From positions 682,001 to 746,000 of the forward strand of contig JADKHO010000004.1 in assembly GCA_016721765.1 (NCBI GenBank): DNA of 64,000 nt, given 5' to 3'. Below the pieces are notes generated by a model. The model searched no databases and was not told where the DNA came from. It worked only from the letters and a program-made list of their open reading frames with translations. This DNA is from Bacteroidota bacterium. Its GTDB lineage: Bacteria > Bacteroidota > Bacteroidia > UBA4408. Shown here one piece after another: positions 51,602-61,456 of this stretch (position 1 is its first letter; each line of letters opens with the position of its first letter). Made by a program: the position numbers and the translations under genes.

Positions 51602-54600
51602 TTACTCCACCACCAATTTTTTATGCACTTGTGTATTGTTTACCTGTGCTTCCACCGTATAAATTCCTGAAGCGAATGTAAGCTCAGGTTTAATGTTCGC
51701 TGTGCTTTCGCTGCCCGCTTCAATTTTTGCTTGATAAACCAGTTTACCTTGTAAGTCAAAAATGCGCAAAGCAATTTCTGTTGGACCATTCATTAATCCA
51801 CTAAAACTCAACGACACTTCATTTCCTTTACATGGGTTTGCCAAGATGTTTAATTCTACACCCGTTTGCTCCTCAGCTAAGTTATTAATTTCAGCATCTG
51901 AATAACGCGGAATAACTGCAGGTGTAACAACTGTGCAGGCAGGCCCTTCGGCGCTCCATACTCCTCCGGTATTTGAAGCTACCGCAACGGAGTACGTAGT
52001 ACTGGGAAGCATATTTTGCACGCCGCAACATCCATAGGTTCTTGAAAATTGCCACATGGTATTGGAGTTAAAATTATAGAAGGTTTTATTGTAGCCTGCC
52101 GGTCCGGTAACATGGTAGCTGTACATAGATGCTCCCGGTACTGCTGTTACAAAAACATTTGAACTAAAAGTAGGAAGCAAATAGCTGCTACAATAAGCAG
52201 GTTGCAAGGAAGTGAGCGGTGTAGCAGGAGTAGTAACGGTGCACACTGCGCCATAGGCTCCAAAAGCGTTTCCAATTTTTGGACTAACTTCCACATCGTA
52301 GGTTGTGGAATAGCGTATTCCATTTCCTCCAACAGTCGGTACCCAACTCAAGCGATAATCGGTATTCCCTGAGTTTCGGTAAACCACAGTGGATAAACCT
52401 TGACCAACATTGGAAATACGGTATTGATAGTTACTTGCACCCGGCACTGGTACACTAAAAATTTGATCGGAGAGGCTTGTTACACTTGTATTACATGATG
52501 TTGGTACTACCAATTGAGTAGCCGGAGTAGCACCAACGGTAACTGTACAAACCGGGCCAAAAGTTCCCCAAACACCCGGCAGTGTTTGTGTTCGACCCAC
52601 CAGGGCACGCACTTGTACATCGTACGTATACCCATACAATAAGGTAGGAATACTATTATCGTGCGCCCACACTAAGCGATAATCGCGATTGGAATTCATT
52701 CTTCTCCAGTTGTGATCATAAGCTTGTGCAACATTCACAATGCGGTATTCATAATCGTTGGCACCATGAATTACATCGCTAAAAAGTTGTGTATTTAAAT
52801 CGGTTATAATACTGTTACAGGAGCCCACACTGAGTTGTGTTGTAGGGAATGGACCAAGAGTTACATTGCAAATTGGTCCGTAGGAATACCAAAGACCACC
52901 CACTTTAGCAGAAATTGAAACTTTATAAGTATTTCCAAACAGCACTCCCGGAGCCCACATCATACGAAAATCATTTGCCGGTTGATTACGGTTAAATGTG
53001 TTGTTAAAACTCAAGCCAACATTCACTACTTTATATCTATAATCAGTAGCACCGGGAATAGTTGTAATAAAAATTTGATCATACAATGTTCCTAAAGTAG
53101 TGCCACATGAACCTAAGGTTAAGGAGGTAATGTAATTAATACTGGTATTTAATAAAACCGTAAAATTACTGTTGTTATAATTAGCAACTAATAAATCACT
53201 TTTTGAATCGGCGTTAACCAATGCGCTCACAATTCCGGAAGAACCCACACCCGAAAATTGATTTACTGCAGTTGCGAAAGTTCCATCCTGATTATTAATA
53301 AATACCGAAACGGTAGCTGAAGTAGCATTGGCAACAGCAATGTCGGCATAGCCATCTAAATCATAATCGGCTGTAGTAACGCTATAGGGTAAAATACCGG
53401 TACTGTAATTCACCGTTGAAGCAAATGAACCGGCACCATTTCCAATCAGCACCGACATATTATTTGATCCGCTATTGGCAACTGTAATATCGGCATTTCC
53501 ATCGGCATTAAAATCAGCAGTGCTAATGTCATAGGTAAAAGTACCCACTGCAAAATTAGTAACAGCGCCAAAAGAACCAGCTCCATTACCTAGGCGCACC
53601 GATACATTTCCGGCATCGTAATTAGCGGTGGCAATATCTAAAAAGGTATCGTTATTAAAATCACCTTTAGTAACACTGTTAGGGCCCAAGGCGGTAGAAA
53701 AATTTACACGTGCTGCAAACGAACCCAAGCCATTACCGGCATAAAAAGAAAATGTATTGTCAGAATAATTTGTCACTACAACATCCGCAGCTAAATCGCC
53801 ATTAAAATCACCTGTAACAATACCGGTAGGGAAATTACCAGTTGCAAAATTCACTGCGGCAGCAAAGGAGCCTGCTCCATTACCAATCAGCAGTGATAAG
53901 GTATTGCTTCCTGAATTAGTTACCACAACGTCCATTTTGGTATCACCGTTAAAATCGGCCACAGCAATAGCAAATGGATTGGTGCCGACAGCAAAATTCG
54001 AATTGGTTCCAAAACCACCTAATCCATCACCGGCCAGGAAGGAAACGCTGTTATTATCGAAATTACAAGTCACTACATCCAATTTAGAATCGCCATTAAA
54101 ATCAGCAGATTCTAAATCTAAAGTACCTTGTGCACCTTTATAATTTGGTGCTGCTACTAACTTTCCTGCGGTGGCACCCAACATCATCGAAACAGATCCG
54201 CTGGCATAATTCACGATTGCATAATCCAATTTCGAATCGGCATTAAAATCATGTGAAATTACGCGAAAGGGATTTGCTCCTGTGGAATATCTCGGTTGTT
54301 CGGTAAAAGAGCCTAATCCATTTCCAAATAAAAGAGAAAGCGAATTACTGCTATAATTAGTTACTGCTAAATCCAATTTTCCATCTGCATTTGCATCCGC
54401 AATATCAATTCCGGTGGGTGCTGTACCAACATCAAAATTAGTGGCAGCGCCAAATGTTCCATTGCCATTGCCAAGCATAACCGAAGCTTTTGCGGCGGTA
54501 GAACACACAATTATTAAATCGATATTTAAATCACCGTTCACATCCGCTGCAGCGCCAGAAAATGGGCCGGCAAGTGTAGCAACATTAGAAGCAGCGCCAA

Positions 54601-55270
54601 ATGTTCCGGTACCGGTTCCCAATAAAATGGAAAAATTATTTGATGTCGTATTGCAACTTACTAAATCTAAAAAAGTATCCCCGTTAAAATCATACACCAG
54701 CACATGAATAGGTTGGGTTCCGGTAGCATAATTTACGGCTGCCGAAAAAGAACCTAAGCCATTTCCAAGCAATACCGAAAGGTTATTGGCAGTGCTGTTT
54801 GCGCTAACTACATCCAAGTTGCCATCACCATTAAAATCGCCCGTTGCAACAAACGCCGGTCGAGTACCTGTTGCAAAACTAACAGCAGCATTAAAAGTTC
54901 CACTGCCTGTTCCACTTAAAAATGAAATGTTGTCACTTAAAAAATTAGCAGTAACAATATCCGGTTTTGAATCGCCATTAAAGTCACCGACAGCAACCCC
55001 TTCCGGCTGCGTGCCGACAGCATATGTTACTTGCGTGGCAAAACTTCCAGTACCGGAACCAAGAAGTACCGAAACATTAGCATTGGAAGAATTCACAACG
55101 GCCAAATCCATTTTACCATCGGTGTTGAAATCACTTTTGGCAATGGCATAAGGTTGAGAACCAACTGCAACATTTGGTGCAGTGGAAAAGCTTAATTGAG
55201 CAAAAACAGAAGTTGTGCATAAGAATGCAACAACGCCGGTGAGTAAGTGTTGAGTAGTTGTTTTTTTCAT
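51602..55270 (-). CDS. Large T9SS type A protein with 14 FG-GAP/VCBS-type repeats
   Basis: 1222 residues with a signal peptide (about 1-24). Residues about 30-720 contain fourteen repeats of about 48 residues built on 'xDFNGDxxxDxVxxN...SxLLGNGxGSF', the integrin-like FG-GAP/VCBS pattern with calcium-loop DxDGD variants; fourteen blades fit two seven-bladed propellers. Residues about 730-1130 have four repeats starting S/T-C-x-T-x-L-x-x-Q-I-F with ATDYRYKVVNVG-like cores. The last 80 residues form a type A sorting domain (ILANPCKGNEVSLSF ... GIYTVEAQVNN). It is a secreted or surface protein, perhaps an adhesin. Confidence 0.87.
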   Translation of the reverse strand: MKKTTTQHLLTGVVAFLCTTSVFAQLSFSTAPNVAVGSQPYAIAKSDFNTDGKMDLAVVNSSNANVSVLLGSGTGSFATQVTYAVGTQPEGVAVGDFNGDSKPDIVTANFLSDNISFLSGTGSGTFNAAVSFATGTRPAFVATGDFNGDGNLDVVSANSTANNLSVLLGNGLGSFSAAVNYATGTQPIHVLVYDFNGDTFLDLVSCNTTSNNFSILLGTGTGTFGAASNVATLAGPFSGAAADVNGDLNIDLIIVCSTAAKASVMLGNGNGTFGAATNFDVGTAPTGIDIADANADGKLDLAVTNYSSNSLSLLFGNGLGSFTEQPRYSTGANPFRVISHDFNADSKLDYAIVNYASGSVSMMLGATAGKLVAAPNYKGAQGTLDLESADFNGDSKLDVVTCNFDNNSVSFLAGDGLGGFGTNSNFAVGTNPFAIAVADFNGDTKMDVVVTNSGSNTLSLLIGNGAGSFAAAVNFATGNFPTGIVTGDFNGDLAADVVVTNYSDNTFSFYAGNGLGSFAARVNFSTALGPNSVTKGDFNNDTFLDIATANYDAGNVSVRLGNGAGSFGAVTNFAVGTFTYDISTADFNADGNADITVANSGSNNMSVLIGNGAGSFASTVNYSTGILPYSVTTADYDLDGYADIAVANATSATVSVFINNQDGTFATAVNQFSGVGSSGIVSALVNADSKSDLLVANYNNSNFTVLLNTSINYITSLTLGSCGTTLGTLYDQIFITTIPGATDYRYKVVNVGLSFNNTFNRNQPANDFRMMWAPGVLFGNTYKVSISAKVGGLWYSYGPICNVTLGPFPTTQLSVGSCNSIITDLNTQLFSDVIHGANDYEYRIVNVAQAYDHNWRRMNSNRDYRLVWAHDNSIPTLLYGYTYDVQVRALVGRTQTLPGVWGTFGPVCTVTVGATPATQLVVPTSCNTSVTSLSDQIFSVPVPGASNYQYRISNVGQGLSTVVYRNSGNTDYRLSWVPTVGGNGIRYSTTYDVEVSPKIGNAFGAYGAVCTVTTPATPLTSLQPAYCSSYLLPTFSSNVFVTAVPGASMYSYHVTGPAGYNKTFYNFNSNTMWQFSRTYGCCGVQNMLPSTTYSVAVASNTGGVWSAEGPACTVVTPAVIPRYSDAEINNLAEEQTGVELNILANPCKGNEVSLSFSGLMNGPTEIALRIFDLQGKLVYQAKIEAGSESTANIKPELTFASGIYTVEAQVNNTQVHKKLVVE

Positions 55271-55436
55271 AGGAATTGTGTGTTAGTAATCAAAAACAAA
55301 ATTGAACTAGTTGAAATTACGTATTTTTATCTCAGTCGGATTTGTTTCATAACTGAATTCGTATTTTTTTTCGACCATCAGTATTTTTCCTTATGTGAAT
55401 GGAAAAGCTGTAGTTTTACTGACCTATTTTTCATAT

Positions 55437-56351
55437 ATGATTCATACGCTTAAGGTTGGGCATTTGGCAGGGCATACAGCTGCAATTTATAATTTGAGCA
55501 AAGGTGCTCATCCGGCTGAAATTTTTTCGTGCGGAAGCGATCGCGTGCTCCTTAATTGGAATTTAAATTTAGGCGTGCCTCAAGTGATTGCAACATTCCC
55601 AATGGCCGTTTATTCTATTCTTTATATACACAGCAAACAGTTATTACTCGCCGGTTTGGCGGATGGTGGAATTTCGATTGTGGATTTGATTCAAAAAAAA
55701 GAAGTCAAAATATTACAACATCACCATGCTCCTATTTTTGATTTAACTTACAGTGCGGTAAATTCATGCATCGTTGCCGCTTCCGCTGATGGGGCCATTT
55801 CATTTATAGATGCTGAGACTTTAACATGTTTTAAAATTGTGAAATTGTGTACGGCAAAAATCAGAAACTTGGCATTAAACGCGGCCGAAACAGAATTGGC
55901 TGTAGCATGTGGAGATGGTTCTATACGACTGTTTGAAATGCAAAACCAAAAAGAAAAAATTAGCATTGAAGCGCATCAAGATTCCGCTAACTGTGTGTTA
56001 TATCACCCAAATGGCAAGTTCCTGCTTTCGGGCGGAAAAGATGCACACTTGTGCGTATGGAAATGCACTGATACCGGCGAACTAATTCTTCACACAAAAA
56101 TTCCTGCGCACAATTTTGCCTTATACTCACTTGCCTTTCATCCCGATGGAAATTATTTTGCAAGCGGGAGCCGCGATAAAACAATAAAGATTTGGGATGC
56201 ACATACTTTTGAATTTTTGCTTCGAATAAACAAAGAAAACTACGAAGGGCATTTGAATTCGGTGAATAAGATTTTATGGACGTCCTACAAAAATTGGCTT
56301 ATCTCTGCCGGTGACGATCGCGCAATATTGTTATGGGAGCTAATGGAGTGA
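55437..56351 (+). CDS. WD40 repeat protein
   Basis: 304 residues from the ATG at 55437; the upstream ATG at 55395 would add 14 residues unlike a WD40 start, whereas MIHTLKVGHLAGHTAAIYNL is a typical first blade. Six or seven WD repeats run the whole length, with clear motifs FLLSGGKDAHLCVWK, YFASGSRDKTIKIWD and WLISAGDDRAILLWE. There is no signal peptide, so it should be cytoplasmic and act as a protein-interaction platform. Single-domain WD40 proteins are uncommon but known in bacteria. It stands alone and points toward the convergent transporter gene. Confidence 0.87.
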   Translation: MIHTLKVGHLAGHTAAIYNLSKGAHPAEIFSCGSDRVLLNWNLNLGVPQVIATFPMAVYSILYIHSKQLLLAGLADGGISIVDLIQKKEVKILQHHHAPIFDLTYSAVNSCIVAASADGAISFIDAETLTCFKIVKLCTAKIRNLALNAAETELAVACGDGSIRLFEMQNQKEKISIEAHQDSANCVLYHPNGKFLLSGGKDAHLCVWKCTDTGELILHTKIPAHNFALYSLAFHPDGNYFASGSRDKTIKIWDAHTFEFLLRINKENYEGHLNSVNKILWTSYKNWLISAGDDRAILLWELME

Positions 56352-56446
56352 GATAATTTTTAAGCGGTAATAGAAAACACAACCTATGTGCACTATGTGT
56401 CTATTGTGGTTAAAAAAAACTACAGCAATCAAATCGCAAGTTAAAC

Positions 56447-59400
56447 CTACTTTTTCTTCTTACTCAAAAATTTAAATCGGCTGCTCACATCACCAAAGAA
56501 ATCCATCGCTTTTTTGAGCCAATCAAAATAAAGTGAAATGGCAAGGAATAGCGACATGCTCCAAATGACCGATATATTTACCCAAAAGGTATCGAAGTAT
56601 TGTCCAAATACCCGCTTTCGAGGTGCAAAGAAATGTGCACGAATGAGGCTGTTTTTTGGTGGATCTAAATAAACAGGATTTTTACGTTGAATTAATTTTC
56701 CATCTACTTCCACAATCTTATCAAAATCTTGTGCATTAGTTAATAGATCATCTAAACTTTTATTTACATATTTAAATTTCAACTCATTTAAGCGATTTTC
56801 ACCGTCTTCACGCACTGTTGCAACCACCGCGCTATCCTTAGCAGAATAGGGCGAAACAATCAATTGCTCGGGCATTTTCTCCAAACTGTCGCGAAGTGTT
56901 GAATCGGTAGCAATTAAAAGTTTTCTTTTGCGTGCTTCCTGATATTTTTCAAGTGCGGTAGGTTGTTTTGACTCCACTTTTTTACCGGTATACAAATCCA
57001 TTTGCAAAGGAGTAAGCGTAATCCCTTCGCTACCCAATTTGAAAATGGTTTGATTGGTTAAGGAATCCTTCTTAGCACGGTAAATATTTTCATTGCGAAT
57101 AAAATACTTTTCCAATTTTTTGGAATTATAATCCTTTAATTTAGCTGAAACATTCAAATCAAATTTAGCCAAGTTGAGTTTATCCATATCACTGAATACA
57201 GGGCTATTTACATCCTTTTGATTGTGTAACTCATACTCATTTTTAAGCACGCCTAAATCGTATTCTAAATCGGCAATTTTTGATTTATCGCTACGTTCCT
57301 GAATATCGCGGTAAATATTTTCGCAATTGTCCACCTTGGCTTTTAGTGCTTTTAACCAATCATCTTTTCTAAAATTATAAACGTTTATGCTTTTATCGAG
57401 CAGGTAAAAATTCTTTTGAAATTCATTCTTCTTAAACTGATTTACTGCCAAAGCTTCAAATGCCCAACGAGAAGTCATTACTTCGCCCGACATAGGAACG
57501 GTGCCTTGTGTAGTAATTACCGGATTGAGTTTATCAAATTTTACAATTACACCGCTTAATAAAAGTTGTGGAATAATTAAAAAAGGAATTAAAATATAAA
57601 TGGTAACCGCAGAATTAAAGCTGGCCGAAATATTTAATCCCAACATATTGGCAAAGCAGCTCGTGGTAAAGAGCACAAACCAGTAATCTAAATACATCCC
57701 ATTAATTCCTAAGATAGTATTCCCGATAAGTATAAAGGACAGTGTTTGAATGGCAGATAGCACAAACATGATACTTACTTTAGAAAATAAGTAACTCCCT
57801 TTACTCAAATTCAAAAAGGATTCGCGCTTTAATATTTTTCGGTCGGCAATAATCTCTTCGGCACTCACGGTGAGGCCTATAAACAAAGCAACCACCACAC
57901 TCATAAACATATAAGCAGGCATGTTTTCGTTTTCGTAATACACGTAGCCCGCTTTATTGGAAACGTCGCTTTTAAAATAGCGCACCAAATAGGAAAGAAT
58001 TAAAGCCAATACCGGAGCTTCAAACAAGTTGATAAAAAGGTATTGTTTATTGGTAAGTTTTGAAAGCACATCACGGGTAATGAATACCAAGAATTGCTTT
58101 ATTTTATTAGGGATACGGAATGTGCTTTTAGGAATTTCAGTTTCCACTTTTGCCGAATCCACTTCGGGCTCAAGCTTGCTTACATAAAACTCATTCCACT
58201 CCTTGGGTGATATTTTACGCGTTTGTGTTTGATCGCCATATTCATCCAATACTTTGGATTCGATGATGTTAAAAATTTGCTCCGGATTAACGTTTCCGCA
58301 GGTTACACATTCACTTTCATTGGCATTAACATGATTCACCAAGGTTTTGAAATAAATAATGGCTTCCACCGGATTTCCGTTGTAAATAGGATACCCACCC
58401 AAATCCAAAATGATGAGCTTATCAAACATCTTAAATATTTCGGAAGAAGGTTGGTGAATTACCACAAATACCAACTTTCCTTTAAGGGCAAGCTCTTTCA
58501 GCAAGTCCATTATATTTTCGCTGTCGCGGGATGAAAGTCCGGAAGTTGGTTCATCCACAAATAAAACTGAGGGTTCGCGTATTAATTCAAGGGCTATGTT
58601 TAATCGTTTGCGTTGCCCACCACTAATGGTTTTTTCTAAGGGGCTTCCCACTTTTAAATCACGCGTTTCGTATAAGCCAATGCTAGTAAGCAATTCGAGC
58701 ACCACTCGTGAAATTTCGGGATCCGACAAATTATCGAAACACAGCTTTGCGTTGTAAAATAAATTTTGAAAAACAGTGAGTTGTTCAATCAATAAATCGT
58801 CTTGCGAAACGTGGCCGATAACACCTTCAATTTTATTTTTCTCGGTGTGGATATTGATGCCATTAATAAGCACTTCTCCGCTGGAAGGCCTGTCGTTACC
58901 GTTTAATATATTAAGTAAAGTTGATTTACCGGCACCACTCCCTCCCATAATCCCGATAAGGGTTCCCGACTCTTCAAACATGTTAAATTTTTGCAAGCCA
59001 ATCTTGTCGTTTTTGAATCGAAACTCCAAGGATTTAGTTTGAAAAACAATTTTGGAAGCAGTGGTATCCGTCATAAAACAGCTGATGATATCGCTGTAAT
59101 ATATTGGTGAAACCTTGCTGCTGCGTATGGTTGATCCGGGAGTTAAAATGTGCACCTTATCCCCGGTAAGGATTTGGCCATTTAAATACAACTCACTTGT
59201 TCCAAAATAGCGTAGCACATACATGCTTACACTGGAAATTTGCAAAACACGTATTTCACCGCTCAGCGTATCCACACACAAGTGGCGACTGCGATCTTCA
59301 TGTCCTTCTTTTTTATTGTCGATTAACAGTAAATTACTGGAATCGGAGAAGTCGTTCTTACTACTATTGATAAAGGCAGAGCAACGAATAAACTCCTGGT

Positions 59401-59785
59401 CTTCGATATTAAATACATCGGAAACAGTTTTAACAAATTCGAGTTCTTGCTCGCTGGTTTCTTCGTTAGAATTGATGAACTCAATTAAACGAATAAGCAC
59501 CACCACTTTTTGTTTTTGAGTAAGCTCTTTGTTAATCTCGGTGCAAATTTTAAGCACCTTAACAGAATTTACGGAGGTTTTCTTTTTTCGTTTTTCGCTG
59601 TCGCCTCCCCCTTGGAGTTTTTCTACAAACTCATCAAAGAGCTTGAGGTATTCATCTACCAACTCCTGATTGAGTTGCTGTTTTAAAAAAGATTGAACAA
59701 TATTTCTACCTGAATTGGTAACTCCATCCACTTTTGCAATAATTGCAAAAAGTTGCATGAGGGCTTTTAATATACGTTCACTCAT
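56447..59785 (-). CDS. TerB/FHA-like/ABCG-type transporter fusion
   Basis: 1112 residues. Residues about 1-140 are a TerB-like helical domain (AIIAKVDGVT at 14-23, KQKVVVLIRLIEFINS). Residues about 165-245 look like an FHA or FHA-like beta domain (LRYFGTSELYLNGQ, LTPGSTIRSSKVSPIYYSDI). The ATPase follows: Walker A GGSGAGKST (281-289), signature ISGGQRKR (387-394), Walker B VLFVDEPTSGL (407-417). An ABC2 membrane part begins near residue 580 and has about five helices; a soluble insertion of about 230 residues rich in Lys, Asp and Tyr precedes the last helix. ABCG-like half transporters carry lipids or other hydrophobic molecules. The substrate is unknown. Confidence 0.85.
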   Translation of the reverse strand: MSERILKALMQLFAIIAKVDGVTNSGRNIVQSFLKQQLNQELVDEYLKLFDEFVEKLQGGGDSEKRKKKTSVNSVKVLKICTEINKELTQKQKVVVLIRLIEFINSNEETSEQELEFVKTVSDVFNIEDQEFIRCSAFINSSKNDFSDSSNLLLIDNKKEGHEDRSRHLCVDTLSGEIRVLQISSVSMYVLRYFGTSELYLNGQILTGDKVHILTPGSTIRSSKVSPIYYSDIISCFMTDTTASKIVFQTKSLEFRFKNDKIGLQKFNMFEESGTLIGIMGGSGAGKSTLLNILNGNDRPSSGEVLINGINIHTEKNKIEGVIGHVSQDDLLIEQLTVFQNLFYNAKLCFDNLSDPEISRVVLELLTSIGLYETRDLKVGSPLEKTISGGQRKRLNIALELIREPSVLFVDEPTSGLSSRDSENIMDLLKELALKGKLVFVVIHQPSSEIFKMFDKLIILDLGGYPIYNGNPVEAIIYFKTLVNHVNANESECVTCGNVNPEQIFNIIESKVLDEYGDQTQTRKISPKEWNEFYVSKLEPEVDSAKVETEIPKSTFRIPNKIKQFLVFITRDVLSKLTNKQYLFINLFEAPVLALILSYLVRYFKSDVSNKAGYVYYENENMPAYMFMSVVVALFIGLTVSAEEIIADRKILKRESFLNLSKGSYLFSKVSIMFVLSAIQTLSFILIGNTILGINGMYLDYWFVLFTTSCFANMLGLNISASFNSAVTIYILIPFLIIPQLLLSGVIVKFDKLNPVITTQGTVPMSGEVMTSRWAFEALAVNQFKKNEFQKNFYLLDKSINVYNFRKDDWLKALKAKVDNCENIYRDIQERSDKSKIADLEYDLGVLKNEYELHNQKDVNSPVFSDMDKLNLAKFDLNVSAKLKDYNSKKLEKYFIRNENIYRAKKDSLTNQTIFKLGSEGITLTPLQMDLYTGKKVESKQPTALEKYQEARKRKLLIATDSTLRDSLEKMPEQLIVSPYSAKDSAVVATVREDGENRLNELKFKYVNKSLDDLLTNAQDFDKIVEVDGKLIQRKNPVYLDPPKNSLIRAHFFAPRKRVFGQYFDTFWVNISVIWSMSLFLAISLYFDWLKKAMDFFGDVSSRFKFLSKKKK

Positions 59786-59811
59786 TTTTTAATACATTTA
59801 AAAGTTTTGCG

Positions 59812-59851
59812 AAAAAAAAAAGACATTACTACACAAGGTAGAATGTCTTTT
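59812..59851 (-). terminator. Terminator of the small periplasmic protein gene
   Basis: Hairpin AAAGACATT-a-CTAC-acaag-GTAG-AATGTCTTT with one bulged A. On the minus strand it is followed by a run of T residues, and it lies between the gene ending at 59870 and the start of the transporter gene at 59785. Confidence 0.78.
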
Positions 59852-59869
59852 AAGAGTTTGGCGAAAAAA

Positions 59870-60292
59870 TTATTGTTTGAAACTGATGAGCAATACTGCA
59901 CAGCCTGAAGTTGCGCTGGTTTTATTCAACTTAGCTTCCATGGTAACTTCCATAGTATTGGTAAATTTAAAATCCCAATACGGTGAATTCATTTGGTCGG
60001 CATTGCTAAACAATACATTTCTTTCTTTGTCAAATAATTCAAAAGTTAAGTTGCCATCCGACAATCCGCTACAAGCGGCAATACGGTATTGAGAACCACC
60101 ATAAAACGTTGCATGAAACTCAGCCACTTCTTTATCCAACAAAAGCGCACGGTATTGTTGTCCATCTGAAATATACTGGTTAGTTAAATTCTTAACACAA
60201 GCATTAGCTATGGTATCACATTGTGCGTTTGCTTTATTAGCAAGTACCAACACACAAAAAACGAAAGCAATTTTTGTAAGGATATTTTTCAT
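59870..60292 (-). CDS. Small exported protein of unknown function
   Basis: 140 residues. A signal peptide ends after ANA (residue 23), giving mature QCDTIANAC. Cysteines occur at about 25, 32, 93 and 132. The mature part looks like an all-beta domain (FHATFYGGSQYRIAACSG, LTFELFDKERNVLF). I do not recognise the family. It is 70 bases downstream of the lipoprotein gene on the same strand, so the two may form an operon. Confidence 0.7.
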   Translation of the reverse strand: MKNILTKIAFVFCVLVLANKANAQCDTIANACVKNLTNQYISDGQQYRALLLDKEVAEFHATFYGGSQYRIAACSGLSDGNLTFELFDKERNVLFSNADQMNSPYWDFKFTNTMEVTMEAKLNKTSATSGCAVLLISFKQ

Positions 60293-60362
60293 TTGTTTTT
60301 TTTGTTTTTAATGGTCAAATGGATATAGTATCAATCATGTGTAATGACAGTTACAATCCTGC

Positions 60363-61262
60363 TTATCCAACGATTAAGGTTCTGATATGATTAATTTTTT
60401 CGGTTATGGTTTTAAGTTGTGCTTCTGTAATAACTACTTCCGATTTACTGTTAATAGTTGTTACCTTATTTGTTACATCGGTAGTTGGCGCGATGAAAGT
60501 GTATTTTTCTTCAATTCCATCAAAATCATACGCTAAATCAATTAGTGCATCTACAAACTCGGTATACTCAGGTTGCTGATAATACGGAGTAAGTAATTTG
60601 ATAAGGTTATCTAAGGATGATTTTTGTTCTCCAATACGGTTGGCAATGTCTTGATTGGGTTTTGATTTTACTAAACTGGTAGTAAAATATAAACTTTCAA
60701 CCCATCCACCGGCAATAATTAAAGCACTAACATCCGTTCTTTCGTTATCTTTTAAATAAGAATCGCTTGCGCGGTATGCTGCAGAAGTCATTCCCAATAA
60801 GGAATCCTTGTTAGCTAAGTTCCCTTCAAAACGTTTCATTAAGGATGCGTCAAAAGCACCGGAAACGCCAATATCATCGGCTAATTTTTTTACCACTTTC
60901 AAATAACCAATTGCATCCTGAGGTTGCTCATAAATAGTAACATAACCTAAGTCAGCACCATACACGCCAAGATTCAAGGCCTTTTTATAATTGGTTGAAT
61001 AAGAAGTGCTTTTGCTCGCTTGGTTAAGAATTTCTTTTGTGTAGTTAGCACCCAGCTTTTTTAGTAAGAGCGACGTTTCAATTGGCGATGGAATGCTAAA
61101 AAGTGCTCCATTTACATTCACCAAATTTGTTTTGGTGCTGTCAACAGCCACCACGTCCTCACTACTTTTTTCTTTGTCGCCACCACCGCAGCTATATAAT
61201 GTTATAGCGGGAACTGCCAACAAAAACGCTAATTTCCTGATGTGTAATTTTTTAAGTGTCAT
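60363..61262 (-). CDS. Hypothetical lipoprotein
   Basis: 299 residues. Signal peptide with lipobox LYSC (Cys25) and a GGGDKEKSSED linker, so it is exported and lipidated. The mature part is mainly helical with the repeated pattern 'LLKKLGANYTKEILNQ', 'YGADLGYVTIYEQPQDAIGYLKVVKKLADDIG' and 'WVESLYFTTSLVKSK'. No catalytic motif is visible and the family is not recognised. The gene lies upstream of the small exported protein gene. Confidence 0.72.
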   Translation of the reverse strand: MTLKKLHIRKLAFLLAVPAITLYSCGGGDKEKSSEDVVAVDSTKTNLVNVNGALFSIPSPIETSLLLKKLGANYTKEILNQASKSTSYSTNYKKALNLGVYGADLGYVTIYEQPQDAIGYLKVVKKLADDIGVSGAFDASLMKRFEGNLANKDSLLGMTSAAYRASDSYLKDNERTDVSALIIAGGWVESLYFTTSLVKSKPNQDIANRIGEQKSSLDNLIKLLTPYYQQPEYTEFVDALIDLAYDFDGIEEKYTFIAPTTDVTNKVTTINSKSEVVITEAQLKTITEKINHIRTLIVG

Positions 61263-61456
61263 ATCAAAGAATGATTTTTGTTTTAGTAATTAGGGTGCAA
61301 GTAATGAAAAAATATTTAAATGTCAAAATAAAATATTGCCCCATTTCATTTTGCCGTTAAACTTAAAGTGATGTGATGAATTGCATTAAATAAGAGACCG
61401 AATAATGCAAAACGCCTACAACCTCATTCAAAATCGAACTAATCGGCTTTCGTCTT

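Noticed and set aside
53904..55151. Long antisense ORFs opposite the FG-GAP gene
   Set aside because: They are a by-product of the repeated codon pattern on the other strand, lack start context, and show no recognisable protein features.
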